From assembly GCF_021134715.1 (NCBI RefSeq), contig NC_060018.1, positions 1,736,001-1,800,000 on the forward strand: a stretch of 64,000 nucleotides of DNA, written 5' to 3'. Below the pieces are notes generated by a model, which was given only the letters and a program-made list of their open reading frames with translations, made no database searches and was not told the DNA's origin. The DNA is from Daphnia pulex (lineage: Eukaryota > Arthropoda > Branchiopoda > Diplostraca > Daphniidae). How positions within the stretch are numbered: the first letter of the stretch is position 1; each line of letters begins with the position of its first letter. Position numbers and translations under genes: made by a program. Positions 1 to 14,700 of this stretch are shown piece after piece.

Positions 1-559
1 TTAATCAGTTTTTTTTTCTCCCTCCTTCTCTCTTTTAGATGTAAGTTGGGTGTACTCTGTACCGTGGGAGGTTGTCTTTCCTTCCCTTGTTTCTTGCTCT
101 TTTTAAAAAGGGATGTCGATTCGATTCTTTCTACTTTTTATTTTCTTCTTATTTTTTTTTTTTTTGCTTGCCATTTTTTTTTTTCGGCTTCTTCCTCGAC
201 TCGACGACGATCATCAGTTGCTATGGCGCCAATCGAATCAGACTTGATCAATCTCTAGGGGAGAGTTGGATTCGAAATTGGATTCCGCTCAAAGCAAATC
301 GAACGCTCCACTACATCCATTCCGGACCCTTTCTTACTTTTCTTCTTCCTATAATAGTCGAAGGCCAGCAAACTGTATTGACATCGATCCCCTATAGCTG
401 GAACCCGTGGTTCTCTTCTTAGCCTATTATTATTGTATCGGCTCCTGTTTATCTCGTGTTATTCATCTACTGTTCTAGTATCAATCTCATCTATGTATGC
501 GTGCTTATCTAACCCATTTTGAATAAACCATTTTGATTTTGTCTTGATATCGACACTAG
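1..559. other. Intron upstream of the first visible carbonic-anhydrase-related exon
   Basis: T-rich sequence running into the acceptor at 558-559. I see no exon coding for the amino-terminal part of the protein here, so this is taken as the 3' part of an intron. Open frames in it have no recognisable protein features. Confidence 0.5.
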
Positions 560-3500
560 GACCGGCATTTTGGGGTCTGATCAATCCGGAATGGTCCATG
601 TGCAACCGCGGTCGCCGCCAGTCTCCCATCAACATCGAGCCGTCTCAGCTGCTCTTCGATCCCAATCTGCGGCCGCTTCACATCGACAAGAACGCGGTAC
701 GTTAACTGGACCACCAGCCATCGCTCGATTTACAATGTGCATTTCCTAGTGAGCCGAGATTGAGACTAGCCTTGGGAAAAAGACCGACACAGATCAAGGG
801 GGGCCCATAATGCACTAATCAAGATGGGCGGGGCGGATCAACACTGAGAAAGGCCGTCGAGTTCCACCACATCACTTTGAATAATGTGAAGCATTAGCGT
901 TATATCTCTCGCTGCACTGCACGCGTCTTATAGTCTGCAGGGTCATATCACCACCGCAATTGAAGTGAATGAAGGGCTTCCCGAAGCGGCGGGAAAGGCT
1001 AATGACGAGTGTGTTGAGTGATTATGATGTCGGAGGAGAAAGAGAAGAAAGAGATGAGAGGAATCGAGATAGACTTTACCGCTCTATAACTACCACACGA
1101 AGGAAAAGAAATGCAGAGATAGATAGGTGGTGGTGGTGAGGGAACTTTGAACATCACCAGGAACGCCTTGTCTCTCGTCTTTGTATATCATTAGTTTCAA
1201 GAGTTTACACCATCTCCCACCTCGTCTATCCCTATGCAACTACGGAGCCCTTGTTCGTTCGACTGAAAGGAGAGACCGAGGCTGATAATTATTCATTGGG
1301 TTGCTGTGCGTTCCTGCGTTTCGCGTTGGAATGGCAAGATTCCCAGCTTTCATATCCCACAATTCCGCACTGCGCTGTTTGATTTTCCATTCTTGTTACT
1401 TAGGCCCCCGTGTTTGCGTGTTGTGAGTAAATCGAAACGATTTTTATATTCGATGCTGCACCCGACTTTGCCGCACACAACAAACACATAGATCGTTTCA
1501 TTAACGAGCTCATTACAGGAAGTTATTACTATTTTAGCTCTCGTTTGTTCGTGGTCGTGTCGTGGTCTATCGCCGTTGCTTGGACATGCTTGCTTGTTTA
1601 TAATTCGATCTAACTTCTATCATCTTTGGTCAGGTGGCGGGCTATTTGAGCAACATGGGCCAGGGATTGATCTTCACGGTGGACAATAGTAGTAAGCCGA
1701 GCATCAACTTGACAGGAGGACCGCTTTCATATAAATATGAGTGGCACCAGATGGCGCTGCACTTTGGACTCAATAATCAGTCGGGATCGGAGCACATGAT
1801 CGCCGGCCGGGCCTTTCCCGCTGAAGTAAGTGTCAAGGGCAGTTATCGTCGGCAAAAGTCCTTAGAAAATTGGCCTCGTAAATACAATAAGTGGACGTCA
1901 TCAATGTTGTTTTACAACATTCAGTCGCTGCACATTGAATATGTTTATAATAGACCGTGTTTTTTTTTTTTCTTCTCTAAACGAATCAATTTTTGACGAT
2001 CTAGCTGCAAGTTTTTGGATTCAACACTCAACTTTACAGCACTTACAGCGAAGCGCTCGAGTCGCCGCACGGCATCGTTGCACTCTCCGTTCTCATCCAG
2101 GTACATTACTAGCAATTTTACGAATTGAAAGTTTAAAGATTCCCGATACCGCTAGTATCCGCCTCTAACAGTTTTAGATATGCTTTTGTGTTGTTATCTC
2201 TCTTTTTTTTTGTCTTATTATTTTATTCTTTGAATCAGTAAAAGTTAAATGGTATTATGCATAGCTCAATGCTATTCATATATGCTGCTATTCTCTACAA
2301 CTGTCTGGCAGATGATCTTTGGTGTGCCATTACGCACGCAAAGGCGTCTCGTGCGCTAGAAGTCCATGTAGGAAGGTCCCGCTGTTTTCTTTTGTATTTT
2401 ATTCCCTTTAGTTTACCGCACGCGATGGACGTTCGTTATGCCGGCGAGTCCAATTGACCCAAGTGGAGGCAGGGTTGAGATGGCCGATCGAGATAGACGT
2501 AGACTATGATCTAAGCTACACAAGCTATTTCTTCGTTACGTATCCAATTTCGATCAATCTTGTTCTTATTTTGGACTTTTTTCGTTTCCTATTTCCCATC
2601 AGTGATGAGAGAATGGGAATTAAGGACTACGGATGTATGTACATAGACAGTGCGATAAGAATGGAGGGCTCTGGCAGACGGTATAGAGCAGTAGGCATAT
2701 GGGAGGTGAATCTATTCAACGTCAAGTGCGTGAGCGTCTCATCGATTGGATTGAAATCAGCATCCTATACTAACCCAAATCGATCCCGCTCGACTGTTTC
2801 TCGCTCCCCTCTTCTGACGGACGTCTACCGTTTCTCATGACCTGGGCGGTGGTTTTCGACTGTTTCACTGTCTCATTTCAAGCCGTCTCTGAAACCAGCT
2901 TCTAATTAACTGGCCAAACGCGATCTGCCAACGCGATTCCATCCGAGTTTCAATTCCATTGATTTTTCTGTCTTTGACGTGTTTTGTTTTCGCTGCTCTT
3001 TGAGGGTGTTTTGGCGGCGATGGTTTTGACTTGTTGGGCACCCCTAAGTTCTTCGACGTTGCCCGCAATCGATGTCCGTTGAATAATTGACAAGGAGAAT
3101 ACATGTGCGCAGGTAGACGGAAACATGATCGCTACTGGACATGGACAGTCCAGTCCTTGAAAGGGTGTGACCTCCACCTCCTACTTGCGAGAGAGCTTTG
3201 GCAGCTCTCTGGCAGATATTTTTTATTTGATATTTATACTTTGGCTTCCCTTTTTGTTGGATTTTTAATTCAAGAATGGCATTTCACCATTTGATTTACG
3301 GCAGCTGGCTGGCCATCCTTGACATGAAGGATTTCACCTCTGGGAAATGATTCCACTTTTCTCTTATTTATTTACCTCTCTAGAGTTCCCTGTCTCTTTT
3401 GCCTCTTACACCAGGGGCCCTTCCCATTTCCGGCTGTTTTTATTTTGCCTGGTTTTGGGTCCCTTTTTCTCGTATATTTAAGGCGACCGCCGCGACACTC

Positions 3501-5758
3501 GGGACCGGGGAGTCATTGAAGCGAGTGCCTTGGTGGGTTCCCTTTGCACTCGCCCAACTCCCGGCTCCGTCTGTCAATTGATCATTTAAACCCGACACGC
3601 CCCGCCGCCACTGCGACCGCTCCTTCTACATCTTTCCTCCCAGCCGCTTCACATACACAAGGCCCCCCTTTTTCTTTTTTCTTACTCCTTAGGTGTACGT
3701 TTGTAAATATATGTATGCGGTCGCTCTCTCTCCCACACCACCCACTCGAGCGGTTTTCCCGATGTGCCCCTGCCCCAAAGTTCATAAATCAACTGTCTCT
3801 ACTCTTCTTGTATGAAATTTGTCAGCCGCTTGAACTCCTTCTTGGCATTCTCTTTTTTTTTATTGTTCTCTTTTCTTTATTTCCAATGACGAAATGGTTT
3901 CCTTTTTGTCCTTAGATCGGAGATGCATCGCTACAGACGAACGAATTTCGGCTCTTGATGGAACACATAACAAAAATCGAGCGACCTGGTAAGTCATATC
4001 AATATTTGTATTGCGTTATTTGATTATTGTTATTACATGATCGATCGATCGAACTCGGAAAAAACGCAGGTCCGACAAAGATGAAGCGAGGATTGCTCCA
4101 ACCGGGCCAAGAGCGGCCCATGCCGGCGCTGAGTCTCAAAATGCTCTTACCACCGACAGATTACTACATCACGTACGAAGGGTCAGCCACGACTCCGGCG
4201 TGCCAAGAAACATCCACATGGATCGTGTTCAATCGGCCTCTTTACATCACGGAACAACAGGTCTTGCTTATTTTCTTTCGCTGTAAATGTGAATGACAAC
4301 AGCCGGTTGTAATCAGCACTTGTTTGTCGTCTTTTCACAACAGTTGTACGCCTTGAGGGGCTTGAAGCGGGGTTCGCCCAATCCCAATCACAACCAGATC
4401 AAATCTTCATCTTTTTCTTCGCCGTCCTTGTCTGTGACTGGCGATCCCATGGGCAACAATTACCGCCCCATCCAACCCACTCATCATCGACCCGTTCGCA
4501 CTAATATTGACTTCACTTCATCAGAGGTAAGAAGAGGTCTCCTCTCTCTCTCTCTGTTTGTATGTTGTTGCCACTCGGGCGAGATGTAGATGTCGATAGA
4601 AATAGGATCACTCCCTAAATAGCGCTTTTGTAGAAACAGGATGTCAGATTCCATTTTGCCTCATTTCCTGTTTCTTTGTTTTCGTATGACCGTCTGTTTC
4701 ATCCTGGAAAAAGCTTCCGAGTTCAAACAGATTTCGGATGTGAAGAGGGCGAAGGAAAGCAATTCGATCGGGAACGGGCGCTGTTCATATTCGGCTACAA
4801 TTTTACTCTCCCTCCCCATTCTGGTTCTTGTTCGTCGCTCTCTATATGCTTTCGCTCTTATTTACCGATCAAAACAACGTATCGAAGGATCGGGAGGGAG
4901 TGAGAACTCGAAGAGGGGAAAAGATTGTGACTTTGTTGATAAGCTAATCAAGTTTTACGCTTTCTGAGTCTAGCAACTTTGCAAAGTGTGTAGAAAAGAG
5001 CGGAGACGGGGGGGGGGGAAGAGAAGCCAGACGGAAATGCAAGACGAGAGCCAATCCGATTTGGTTTTCTTCCCCGCCCGTTTCTTGATGGTTGAGTGAT
5101 TCCTCTAAACATACAGTAGCTATTGACGATCAAAGTCACTTTGCGTCGGCAAAGTTCTCCGGGGTGTGACGGAAGAGATGCGCTCTTGAAACAATGTGCA
5201 AACTTGCGAATTCGTCCACTCTCTCAACTCCGTAATGTCTCCGTCGTGGATCTACACTTCTGTGTGTCCCCCCATAACTAAAGTTTACTCGTGGTAATTA
5301 TGTATTGTAGAGTTGGTTTGCTACGGCACAGCAGGGAAGACTGCAGCTATTCTAGTTGGTTTGTTATTGGATCGCAGACTCAGGTTGATTCGATTCGTTT
5401 TCTTTTTTTCTTATCCAGCGAGGGGAAAAGGCCTGCGCCACGATGCACCGAGACATGCACTACCGAGGTGAGTTTTCTTTTGAAATCGCAAAGACTCTTC
5501 GCCGTTTTTTTTCCTCGCGCACTCACAGTGTACATAAATGAAGCACTTGAGAGATCAAAAGCTCTATTTATTTACTTACGTATCCCGTAATCATTTAGAT
5601 TTACTTTTCATCTGTTGGATTCGTATTCAATGACTTTGCGATGTTCGCTTTCTTACCATTTTCTCTTTTCTATTTCTTTTACTCTATCTATCGGCGGATT
5701 TTTCGTCTTCTTCCGCATTCGTTTCGACGCGACAGCCAACACTTTCTGGCAACCGTGA
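560..5758 (+). CDS. Carbonic anhydrase-related protein (CA10/CA11 type), 3' eight exons
   Basis: Secreted, enzymatically dead alpha-carbonic-anhydrase fold. Vertebrate CA10/CA11 bind neurexins, so a synaptic or adhesive role is the family expectation. Exons read as 560-696, 1634-1825, 2005-2100, 3916-3988, 4070-4260, 4344-4526, 5419-5467 and 5736-5758, all with AG/GT borders and matching phases. Landmarks are FWGLINPEWSMCNRGRRQSP, GSEHMIAG, YYITYEGSATTPACQE, WIVFNRPLYIT and the family-typical tail MHRDMHYR-ANTFWQP. Of the three zinc histidines only the second remains (MALHFG has Ala at the first; ELQVFGFN has Gln at the third). The exon at 560 opens with two bases that finish a split codon, so the signal peptide and start lie upstream of the window. 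The 4260 donor (GTCTTG) is weak but the frame is continuous. The identity is firm; the last, very short exon is the least certain. Confidence 0.93.
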
Positions 5759-8700
5759 TGCCTTGTATCGTCTGGCGGGAACTTTATCGTCGTGTAAAAA
5801 AAAGGGGGAAAGAAAAATTACCATCTAATTTGAAGTCAACTGGCTTCATCAACCCTTCATTGTTCGGTCGTTATGTCATTATCATCGCATCTTCCACTTG
5901 GAATCATTCACACAAGCAGAAAATAAGCATTGAACATCGTCGTTGATCTTTAATACTCCTTATTATTTTATTTTTATTTTTTTTTTCACTTCACCTACTT
6001 CCTCTTATTTGTTATTGGTTTAGTGTGTGTTGATTGGGGGAACCGTTGATGAGTTGGGGCGTTTCTTTCGGTGACGATGCTTTCAATTTATTTCTACTCA
6101 AAAGGTGCTGTGTACATATAGACAATAATTTTACGATCTAGAGGTCGTGTGGTGAGGCAAGTATAGACGACCTAAACAATGGCGTCAAATTATCACGTTA
6201 TCTTGTGTAGCGCATCCGCATCCATTGTATTGTCCATATATCTCCGTTCGGGAATTTTCGCGTGAGTTCACCGTACGTTTTTTGGGATGTCTCTAATACA
6301 AAATGAAACACTCAAAAACCAAACATTGGATCGTTCAATACGTTGAAGAATCGAAGACTGTGCGGTTGTGGCCAACACGTAAAATGGTTGGCAAGGCAAC
6401 CGCCGCATTACCTTTGTCGTTGCGCTACGTTGTAGTTAAAATCTTTCAGGAAAAGAAAACTGTCATATCCCGTGGTTTGCGTTGTTTGCTTCACGCACAA
6501 GTCCTCGGAGTTGACTGGATTCTCTCCTCACTACTGCAGGTCAAATAGCAATAATTAAAATAATAAAAGCGAAAATGAGAGCCAGGAAAATGGACTAGTG
6601 ACACAGCAACGTTCGTTTTGTGGACACAGTCTTGACTATTTTCGAACCGTACTCCATAACACATGCTGGGAACTTGGAAGTTGAGTCGTTTTTTTTTTTT
6701 CCTTTGAACGGGACCGAGGGGATATTGGAGTAGAACGGGCATGTTATAGAAACGAAAGTAGACAAGTACGGGTCTTTATGGGGAACGAAAGAGATCAAGA
6801 GAAAGAAAATGTCGTCAAACCACAGCGGTGTTGTCCCGACATCGACCGCACGTAAACATTCGCCCTTCAGAGCCTATTTACCGAGAAAATGATCCCCCCA
6901 CACGACAGGATTCATCGATCACACTCGCTAAATTCCATTGCGAAAGAAATGAAACTGTGTGAAACGTACCGAAAAATAGGAGAAGAAGAAACAGCGGTAC
7001 AATCTTTTGCGAAGTGAAATAAAGTCTAGATTCCGAGATTTCTTATTGATATTCCTAATAAATTTGGGTTTTCCTCGTTTCCCCGTCTACGTTTTCAAAC
7101 CAATTATAGGCCGGCAATTAGGTTTTTCAAATAACATGAGACGGTAGATGTGTGCCAGAAACTGCCGACTCGTCAAATCCGGACTCGTCGTGTGTGTTCT
7201 TTTTGTGTGTTCGTTTAATCAATTCAGAGAATAAACACTCACAACTAAGAATATAAGGATCGGGATACCGGGAATTGTGGGATGGAAATGTATGGTGGGA
7301 ACTATCGAAAATTAATCTAGAAATACAACCGCCGCCTACCGATAGTGTAGTCAAAGTTTATCGTCAAACCGATGATTAATATTTGTTTGTTTTCTTGTAC
7401 AGTAGCTTATTTGAGGCAACTTTGTAAAGGACCCGCCTTTCAATCGTACGAAGGGGATTCTCTTCAGCTATCGCAAGTGCGAGATGTTTCCTTCCTGTGG
7501 ACATTTACGCCACATGTACGCCACATGTTAAGTCGGGATCCGGGTGAAAATGGGACGAACGAACAACAACTCTGGAAGACATAAAGGCCGGATAACAGTA
7601 AATGCTAAAAAAACTGACTTTGTGACTGAATATGTACTTGAACAACCGAGACTGGGTCATTAAAGAATCAGCGCTTGCCTCATTTCAGCACGCATGCTTT
7701 CACGGTTTCCTAGTTACGAGTTCTTTTGATTCCACCCACCGGAGTTGTGTCGTGCATTTTTTTTATTGATAAGTGAACCAAAAAATTCGCCGTGTAAAAA
7801 AAAAAACTGAATTTTCTTCTACAGAAGATTGCCAATACTATTTATCATGATTGCCATTGATTTGATCTAATGAATAATTTAATCATCCCTTCAAATGTTA
7901 GCCGAAATTCGACTGAGTGAAGCAGATTGTCGTGAAAAGTAAAATCTTTTACAATTCACGTTCTTTTGTTTTGAAATGAGAAAATAAGTTGACCTACCTT
8001 GTTTACTGCGTCCCGGAAGTTCTTGTTACCTACTGAGCCCAAGCAATTCGCATAGTGAATATTTTAACCAGTTTGGATTTTTATCAGATTGCATAGAAAA
8101 TTGTTGAAGCTGGCTCGACATTAATTTAAGTACTATTATTGCTTTTTTAAAAATCCTATAACAATCCTTTCCGCTCAAGCTTTAATCGAATACTATTTAT
8201 AATAGGCTTTCTTTGAATTTAAGAGCAACTGTAATAGCACAGCAAACTGTTCACAGTAATAGCTCTTTCTTCCCTCTTTTTAGGTCACAAGTAAGAAGAA
8301 TTAGAATTTTATGATAAAGAAAACTTACTACGATTCTTCAAGTTAATGTATTACATAGCTTTACGAATCAGTTGTAAGAAGCACTTCAACGTATTAATGT
8401 TGAATTCCAAGCTAAAAATTTTTTGAATTCGAATAATTTGATAATTTATTGGAAGGCATCAAACAAATGAGAAGTAAACGTAAACGTTAAATGTTTAAAG
8501 AATTTAGGCTAAACATGTAATAAATGCTAAAAAATGATGGTTTCCTCCGCTCAAATGCAGCATCAGGAAATCAGCTTCGGTTTCACAGTTTAGAAGACCA
8601 CGCCCGATAGATGAGACTCAGCAGATACGGATAGAGCCTTTGGTCGGGCGTTGATTTTTTTCTCTTGTTTCTTGAGGTCTAACTTTCCGGATTCAATACT

Positions 8701-8781
8701 CCTTTAAACAGAAATTAAATTGTGTAACAAATGAGGGCTGGCTTTTTGGGCGCAATATCAATGGGCACTAATTTTTAAAGA
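5759..8781. other. Intergenic/3' UTR stretch between two converging genes
   Basis: About 3 kb between the stop of the carbonic-anhydrase-related gene (+) and the stop of the fibronectin-like membrane gene (-), so it should contain both 3' UTRs. It is AT-rich from about 7.6 kb on. I see no exon set, RNA gene or repeat family here. A minus-strand AATAAA (plus-strand TTTATT at 8445-8450) lies about 330 bases after the membrane-protein stop and could serve as its poly(A) signal. Confidence 0.4.
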
Positions 8782-11700
8782 CTATATATAAATATCCCGA
8801 AAGCGTTGGATGTAACGTTCGTCACGTTCCGATTGATCGCAACTATGAAAAATAACAAGTGTTGGCCAAACAAAATAAATTCGTATGAGTATATAACACT
8901 AATATTTACCGTTTGCGGATTCCGAAAGCAATTCCTACGATAACGCCAAGAAGAATGGAGCCGAACATCGATAGGCAGATTATTATTGTAACTGAAGTTG
9001 AGGTGTCCCGGAAAGTAGAACGCCCGTAAGAATGACATGAATTGCGAGCTTGATCTGGCAGAGTTGAAACTTTTTGAACGACGGAGCCAGCTGAGACCGT
9101 ATACACAGTGCATGAAGTTAGATTGTCAGGACTCGTCCAAAGCCTTGTGCATTTCATTTCGTCACATTCCAAGGTAAGAGTTAACGGACTAAAGAACGAA
9201 AAATATTGCCCATAAGAAATTTCATTTCAATTAAACGGAAACTGCATTTTTTTAATGAGTTTTACTTAATTTCAGTTTCAGTTCCATCCAATTCTACTGT
9301 CGTCGACACTTGACCCATATCAACATAATCTATACATTCGCGAAGGAAAGACCATTCCAAGCTGAAACTGTTAGAAGTTACATTTGTAACATTCGGTACG
9401 TTGACAACTATGAATTAAATAGTAAAAAAATGTTAACATAAATTTGTAAATCATTTTAAGTCAACGTAAAAATTACCGAGTGGAATGTGAAGATATTTCG
9501 ATTGGGCATAAGCTTCAACCGATCCCAAGTTGCCATGGACCGGAATTACCGCCACCAAATAACTCGAACACGACAAAAAGGTAAAATCTTTCTCACTTTT
9601 AAAGGTGTTGTACGAGTTATTGCATTGTAACAAGTGTCCGTTTTCTAGCTTGACACTACGTTCAAAAGATGTCGTCTCTTTATCAGCGAAGGAGCATTCA
9701 GACGGAAATCGGATGAGGTACATGTCATCGGCGGTGCTGTTGATTCGAACTTCCCATGACAAAGAATTAACCAGCAAACACTCCGGGTCATTCCAGTTCA
9801 TCAGTACCGTTTGCTGCTTATTGCTGTCGATCACTTTGACTTCAGGTACCGTCATTTCTTTTTCGCTTCTTAAGAGGGGATTTAGCTTCATACTAGCCCA
9901 GCTTACTTTATCGGCGAAAGAAACGTCTTCGTATTTCGGATGGAAATTGAACTGCAGCGCCTCGCACTTGTCCATTCTATTAATTGCGATTTGTGTTGAA
10001 CAAACTGTTGATGACGGATCTCTATTGCTAGTCGTAAGTCCGCAAAGTAGAACATGTTGAATGGGAGGATTGACGTCCGGAAGCTGAAATTCAATCGCAA
10101 CTAGCCGTGCGGAACAGCGCTTATCAAACGTATTAAATGTCATCGCAATATCCAGGTTATTGTTGGTAGTAATAGCTGTCGTTACAGAAATCTTTTCTGG
10201 GGAGATCTTCAACTCATTATCCCCTACAATATAATTAGCGTTTATTCGAAATATAATTACCCATTTTCCCAATACGGCGAATTCCTCGAAATAAGCTTTT
10301 AAAAAGTCACAATACCTGGGAGTGTAGTTAACTTGAGATCGGTTGATCCAACACGAACGGTGTAATCGGAACAAGGTGCCAACATCATTTTGCTTGGGCT
10401 GATACTCCTAGTCATTCGACATACGACTTCGTCACAAACCGTAGTATTAGATCCTGAAGTGTCGTTTGAGGGCCTATCAACAGACACGGCCTTTTAATCC
10501 ATTTACAAACACCAATGGTAAACTATTAATTTAGTGTCTAGAAGTAGAAACATACTTGATGGATAAAATGGTTCCATTTACTTCCACATTTATTTCGAAT
10601 GAATTTGAACAGCGCGATGGTATGGTCCAATAGAATTCGAAATTGTTTGATGTAACATCAACAATTTTTACGTCTGCCAAGTCTATTGTTAAGAAACATA
10701 ATTTGTCACTTCTTATTGTGTTACGAAAATATTTAAAGTTTTGTTACTGGAAGGATTGAAGAGCGAAGTGAAGTTGTCTGATTGTGAAAACTCCACCAGC
10801 TGTACAGGTGATAGCCCCTCGACAACCGGCGTTACAATAACGGAGTAATTAGTGCATGGAAAAAGATCGATATCGTAATTTTTCCGATTCGTCTCACACA
10901 CAACTTGACCTCCTTCTAAGTAAACTTTGTGACCTCTTGAGAGTTCGTTGCGTCCGTTCGTATCAGAACAGTTGTACGGAATGTTCAAGGTCCGAAATAG
11001 ACTTCCATTCGCTTGGCGAAATTCCATATTCCAAGAAGATACGACTCCGTTCAGACAAATAGGATCTTTCCATTGTAGTTGCAACATGTGTCGACCGATT
11101 TCTTTTATTTTCAGACTATCCGTGGAAGTCTTACTCTTGTTTCCATTTTCTTCCACTAACGGAGGAAGGGTTTTGTTGAACCAAAATATCTGGTCCGTGT
11201 ACGTTTTTGAATATTTTAACCCGACATTAACGGCAAGAGGTCGACACAAGTTTAAATGATTGAATTCGACTTTGCCTTGGCAACTGATGCTCTTGTTACA
11301 CGAAATACTCTGCTGTTTAATTTTAGCGTTAGGTACGTTGAACGCAGCCGATATTATGCGATCGTCACACGGACAGTATTTCTTTTGTACGCCAAGTTTC
11401 AATTCCCATTTTTTGCCTATCGAATGAGATGCAGACACTTGTATATTATCGGGTGACAAGCTTTCTAGTTCTGAAATTGAAGATAATTTTTGTTAGTGAC
11501 TTGTAACATTGCAAACCAGTGTCTACACTTACGCAGATGAATGAACTCGGTAATGAAAGTGCTCGTTGCTGAATTTTCGCTAAGGGGTTCCGGATCGCCA
11601 ATTTTCAGTGGTTTCCCCGTAACGGAGTAATTAGTGCATGGTGTCAATAGGAAGGGTTTGATTATTTTATCGGGCTGTTTCTTTCCGTCAGAACATGTTA

Positions 11701-14700
11701 TTTCCCCGTCGTGAATGGTAATTGAACTTTTCGACAGGTCACTGTTCGACCTTGCGCACTGAGAAGCAATTGTCAAGTGGTATTCCAGCGGTTCTTTAGT
11801 GCCAGACGAGACGATTGTCAAGTTTGTTGGATAAGTTGCCGATCCTCGAAAACAAAGAGGATTTCTCCATTCTAACGTCATAAGTTGGTGACTTGCGTTA
11901 GCCCTTACAACAAGGTCAGTTAACCTTTCTTCATCACCCCACGATTCAGGTTTAATAGGTGTGAACGTTGTGTTTAACCAACTGCCTCGGTACAAACTGG
12001 CGTTCGCGTCCGATCTCCAATACACCGGTCGAATTCCGATGTTGTGTACCGGATTGCATATAATATCTGGTGGGTCTATTGGAATGACCACGGTACAGTT
12101 TTTTCGAATACCATTTTCGTTGTTGGTACACGGTAAAAGCTTGGCCTTTGATGGTAGATCTAAAAATTGCAATTCGATCGAATTCTTCCATTCACCGCAG
12201 CTTCGTTGTATTCCCTCAAAAGCTACGGAGATGACGAGTGTTCCATTCGTAGTGTAGGTAGATGCTAATGGACGTAAGAAGGCTGTGGGCGCTAAAATGG
12301 AAAATAAAAATAATTACGCTTGAAGTAAATCTGAATTTAGAAGGCTTATCAGTTTCTTTGAATATTTACGTGGTGGTGTTTCGAAAGTTGTTATCTCGTT
12401 ACTTCCGTCTATCTCCACGTCATATCTATTGCATGGAAGTAACTCGTTGCGGTCTCTAGATAAATTGACGCTACACTGCTGAGAATCGTCATCACACTGG
12501 GCGTCAACATTGCTGAGATTCCTCCTAAATTAATGTCCGATGATTTAGAGGCACACGTAATTAATTCGCAAATTTCAAGCTTTATATTTAGTGTGTTATC
12601 TATTTACTGCTGAGTTGCTCCGTCCGTTAATGCTATCGAAAAGGTTGTCTCGTCAAAAAGGCACCCTGATTTCCAAGACAAACTGACTGGATCGTCCAAG
12701 TCACCGGTGTATGCGCTTGCGAAATCCAACACTCCTACAAATAGACAATGGGCGTTATTTGTCAAAATTTCCTGTAGAACTACACTTTTATAGAGAAAAA
12801 AAAATTCACTTGGTCGCAGTAATTTCAGAGGAGAGGAGTTCGGATTGCTTGATTTTATCCAGTGTGTTACGCAAGGCTCTACTTCGTACGCGTACTCACA
12901 AAATCCTTTATGACAATAGTCATTTGGGGAAGCGTTCAACACGAGTTTATTATATGACCTGCCAATTGAAGGGCAGGTTAATGCTTACCAACGAACATTT
13001 AAAAAAAAAATGTTTCCGAAAATTTTAATGAATTTCTCTTAGGTTTATTTAATAATTTGATGCTGGACTTACGGTTTCTCGAGCGAGTTTGTCTTTGCCA
13101 TGAGCAAGACGGGATCATTTTGGCAATTAACGGGAGTGATAGACCAGCGCAATAAGTATTGATTTTTCCATGGAATTGCTTCCGCACTCAAATTCTTTGT
13201 AGCTATTGCAACATAAGATTCATTTTTATTTTTAACACACAATGAATTTGCTAGCGATTACTGTAGCTTCCTTAGAATTATTAATTGTGTTAAGATGAAT
13301 ACTTACTTGGAGGAGTATTTATTATCCGGAGGTCGCTTCCGTCTATCTTTAAAGAATACTTGGAACAAGGAGTGGTGCGTAATTTTTCCGTTGTTGTCAC
13401 GCATGTTCTATTTTCACATGTCGCATTCAGTTTTTCATACTTCCTATGGTAAAACAAGTGAGCGACAATTGTTTGGAACGCGTTTGTTTTTATTTGGTTG
13501 TTTACGGTGCTGATGTCTTCATGTCGGCAAGTGTCACGAAAACTGGTACCATAAAATCGCTGTCGCAAGTGATTTTCCAACGCAGTTTAATTGGTGAATT
13601 GCTCATTTCCGAAAGGTCTTCACGCAAGCTTGAAGGGTCGACACCAACTAAATTATATAAATGTTATCGAAAACGTTATTTCTTCCACGTGTATTGTTTT
13701 TGAACGTGTTTCTTACCAGTGGTCACAATTTCTGTATTTCGTTCACCACCAAGACGAAATTGGTAATTGGAACAAGATTTTACAGCAATGGTGAAATTGC
13801 ATTTTCCTAGCAAGTCTGAGTACTTGTGACAGATTTCCTTACTCATAGAAACTCTTTGGTTCATAGCAAGCAACTCGGTTTTGAATCTGCGGTAAATATT
13901 ATAGAACTTAATGGCTGCTGCTTATTCTATGCGCAACATTTCTATTAACAATGCTACAATCCGAAAAAAAAAATCGAGACTATTTATCTTACTTGTTTAT
14001 TGTTGATATGTTGAGAAGTCGATTTGAATCCAAACCATTGGTGGCGTTCATAATCGTCCATTCGAGGTATACCGTGCTCTCGTTTACAGTCTTCATTCGA
14101 AAATGTAACATTCCTAATCAAAGCAATTTTTACTTGGTAATTTTCACTGTATTATTGTCTTTATTTTACTAAATTGGTAGAAGAGTTTATCTATTTCCTC
14201 TGCTTCAGAATTTTCGACAGTTGTTGTTTCTGAATCGTCTAAGGGATGAGTTTTATTGAAATGTATTATTAGATAGTTAATCACAAGGTGGTTCTGTTTA
14301 ATATTAAAACAGTTCATACCTCGCTGGGTGACCGGCCCAAAAACTTTCGAGATATCTTCAGACGAATCGCTGTCCGATTCTGGGTCTGAGAGAAAAGCAA
14401 TATTCAGGAAATAGCTGCACCATTTTAATTATATAGTATACTTTATCATACCCGCTTGGCTAACTGGTTCATAAGTCATTTCGTCATTTTCGCCATGAAG
14501 CCAAGTGTCGATACTTTTTTCGTCCACATCTGTACTCGATAAATTAACACAAGTTTATTTGATCACTTAAAACACTAATCTTACGGAATTTTTTTAGATT
14601 ACCTTGCCCTTCAGTCAAGGATGATAGCTCGCCTAGGATCGATATTCCGGGATTTTCTGAAGTGACTATGACTAGGAAGAGAGCAGCTGTCATCCAGACG

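Noticed and set aside
6303..6548. Plus-strand frame of 81 codons after the carbonic-anhydrase-related gene
   Set aside because: Located in the presumed 3' UTR; no known motif.
10474..10490. Acceptor at 10491 (AAAAG) for the exon starting GCCGTG in the fibronectin-like gene
   Set aside because: It would give the wrong phase after the upstream exon ending in AA. The acceptor GATAG at 10474-10475 restores the frame.
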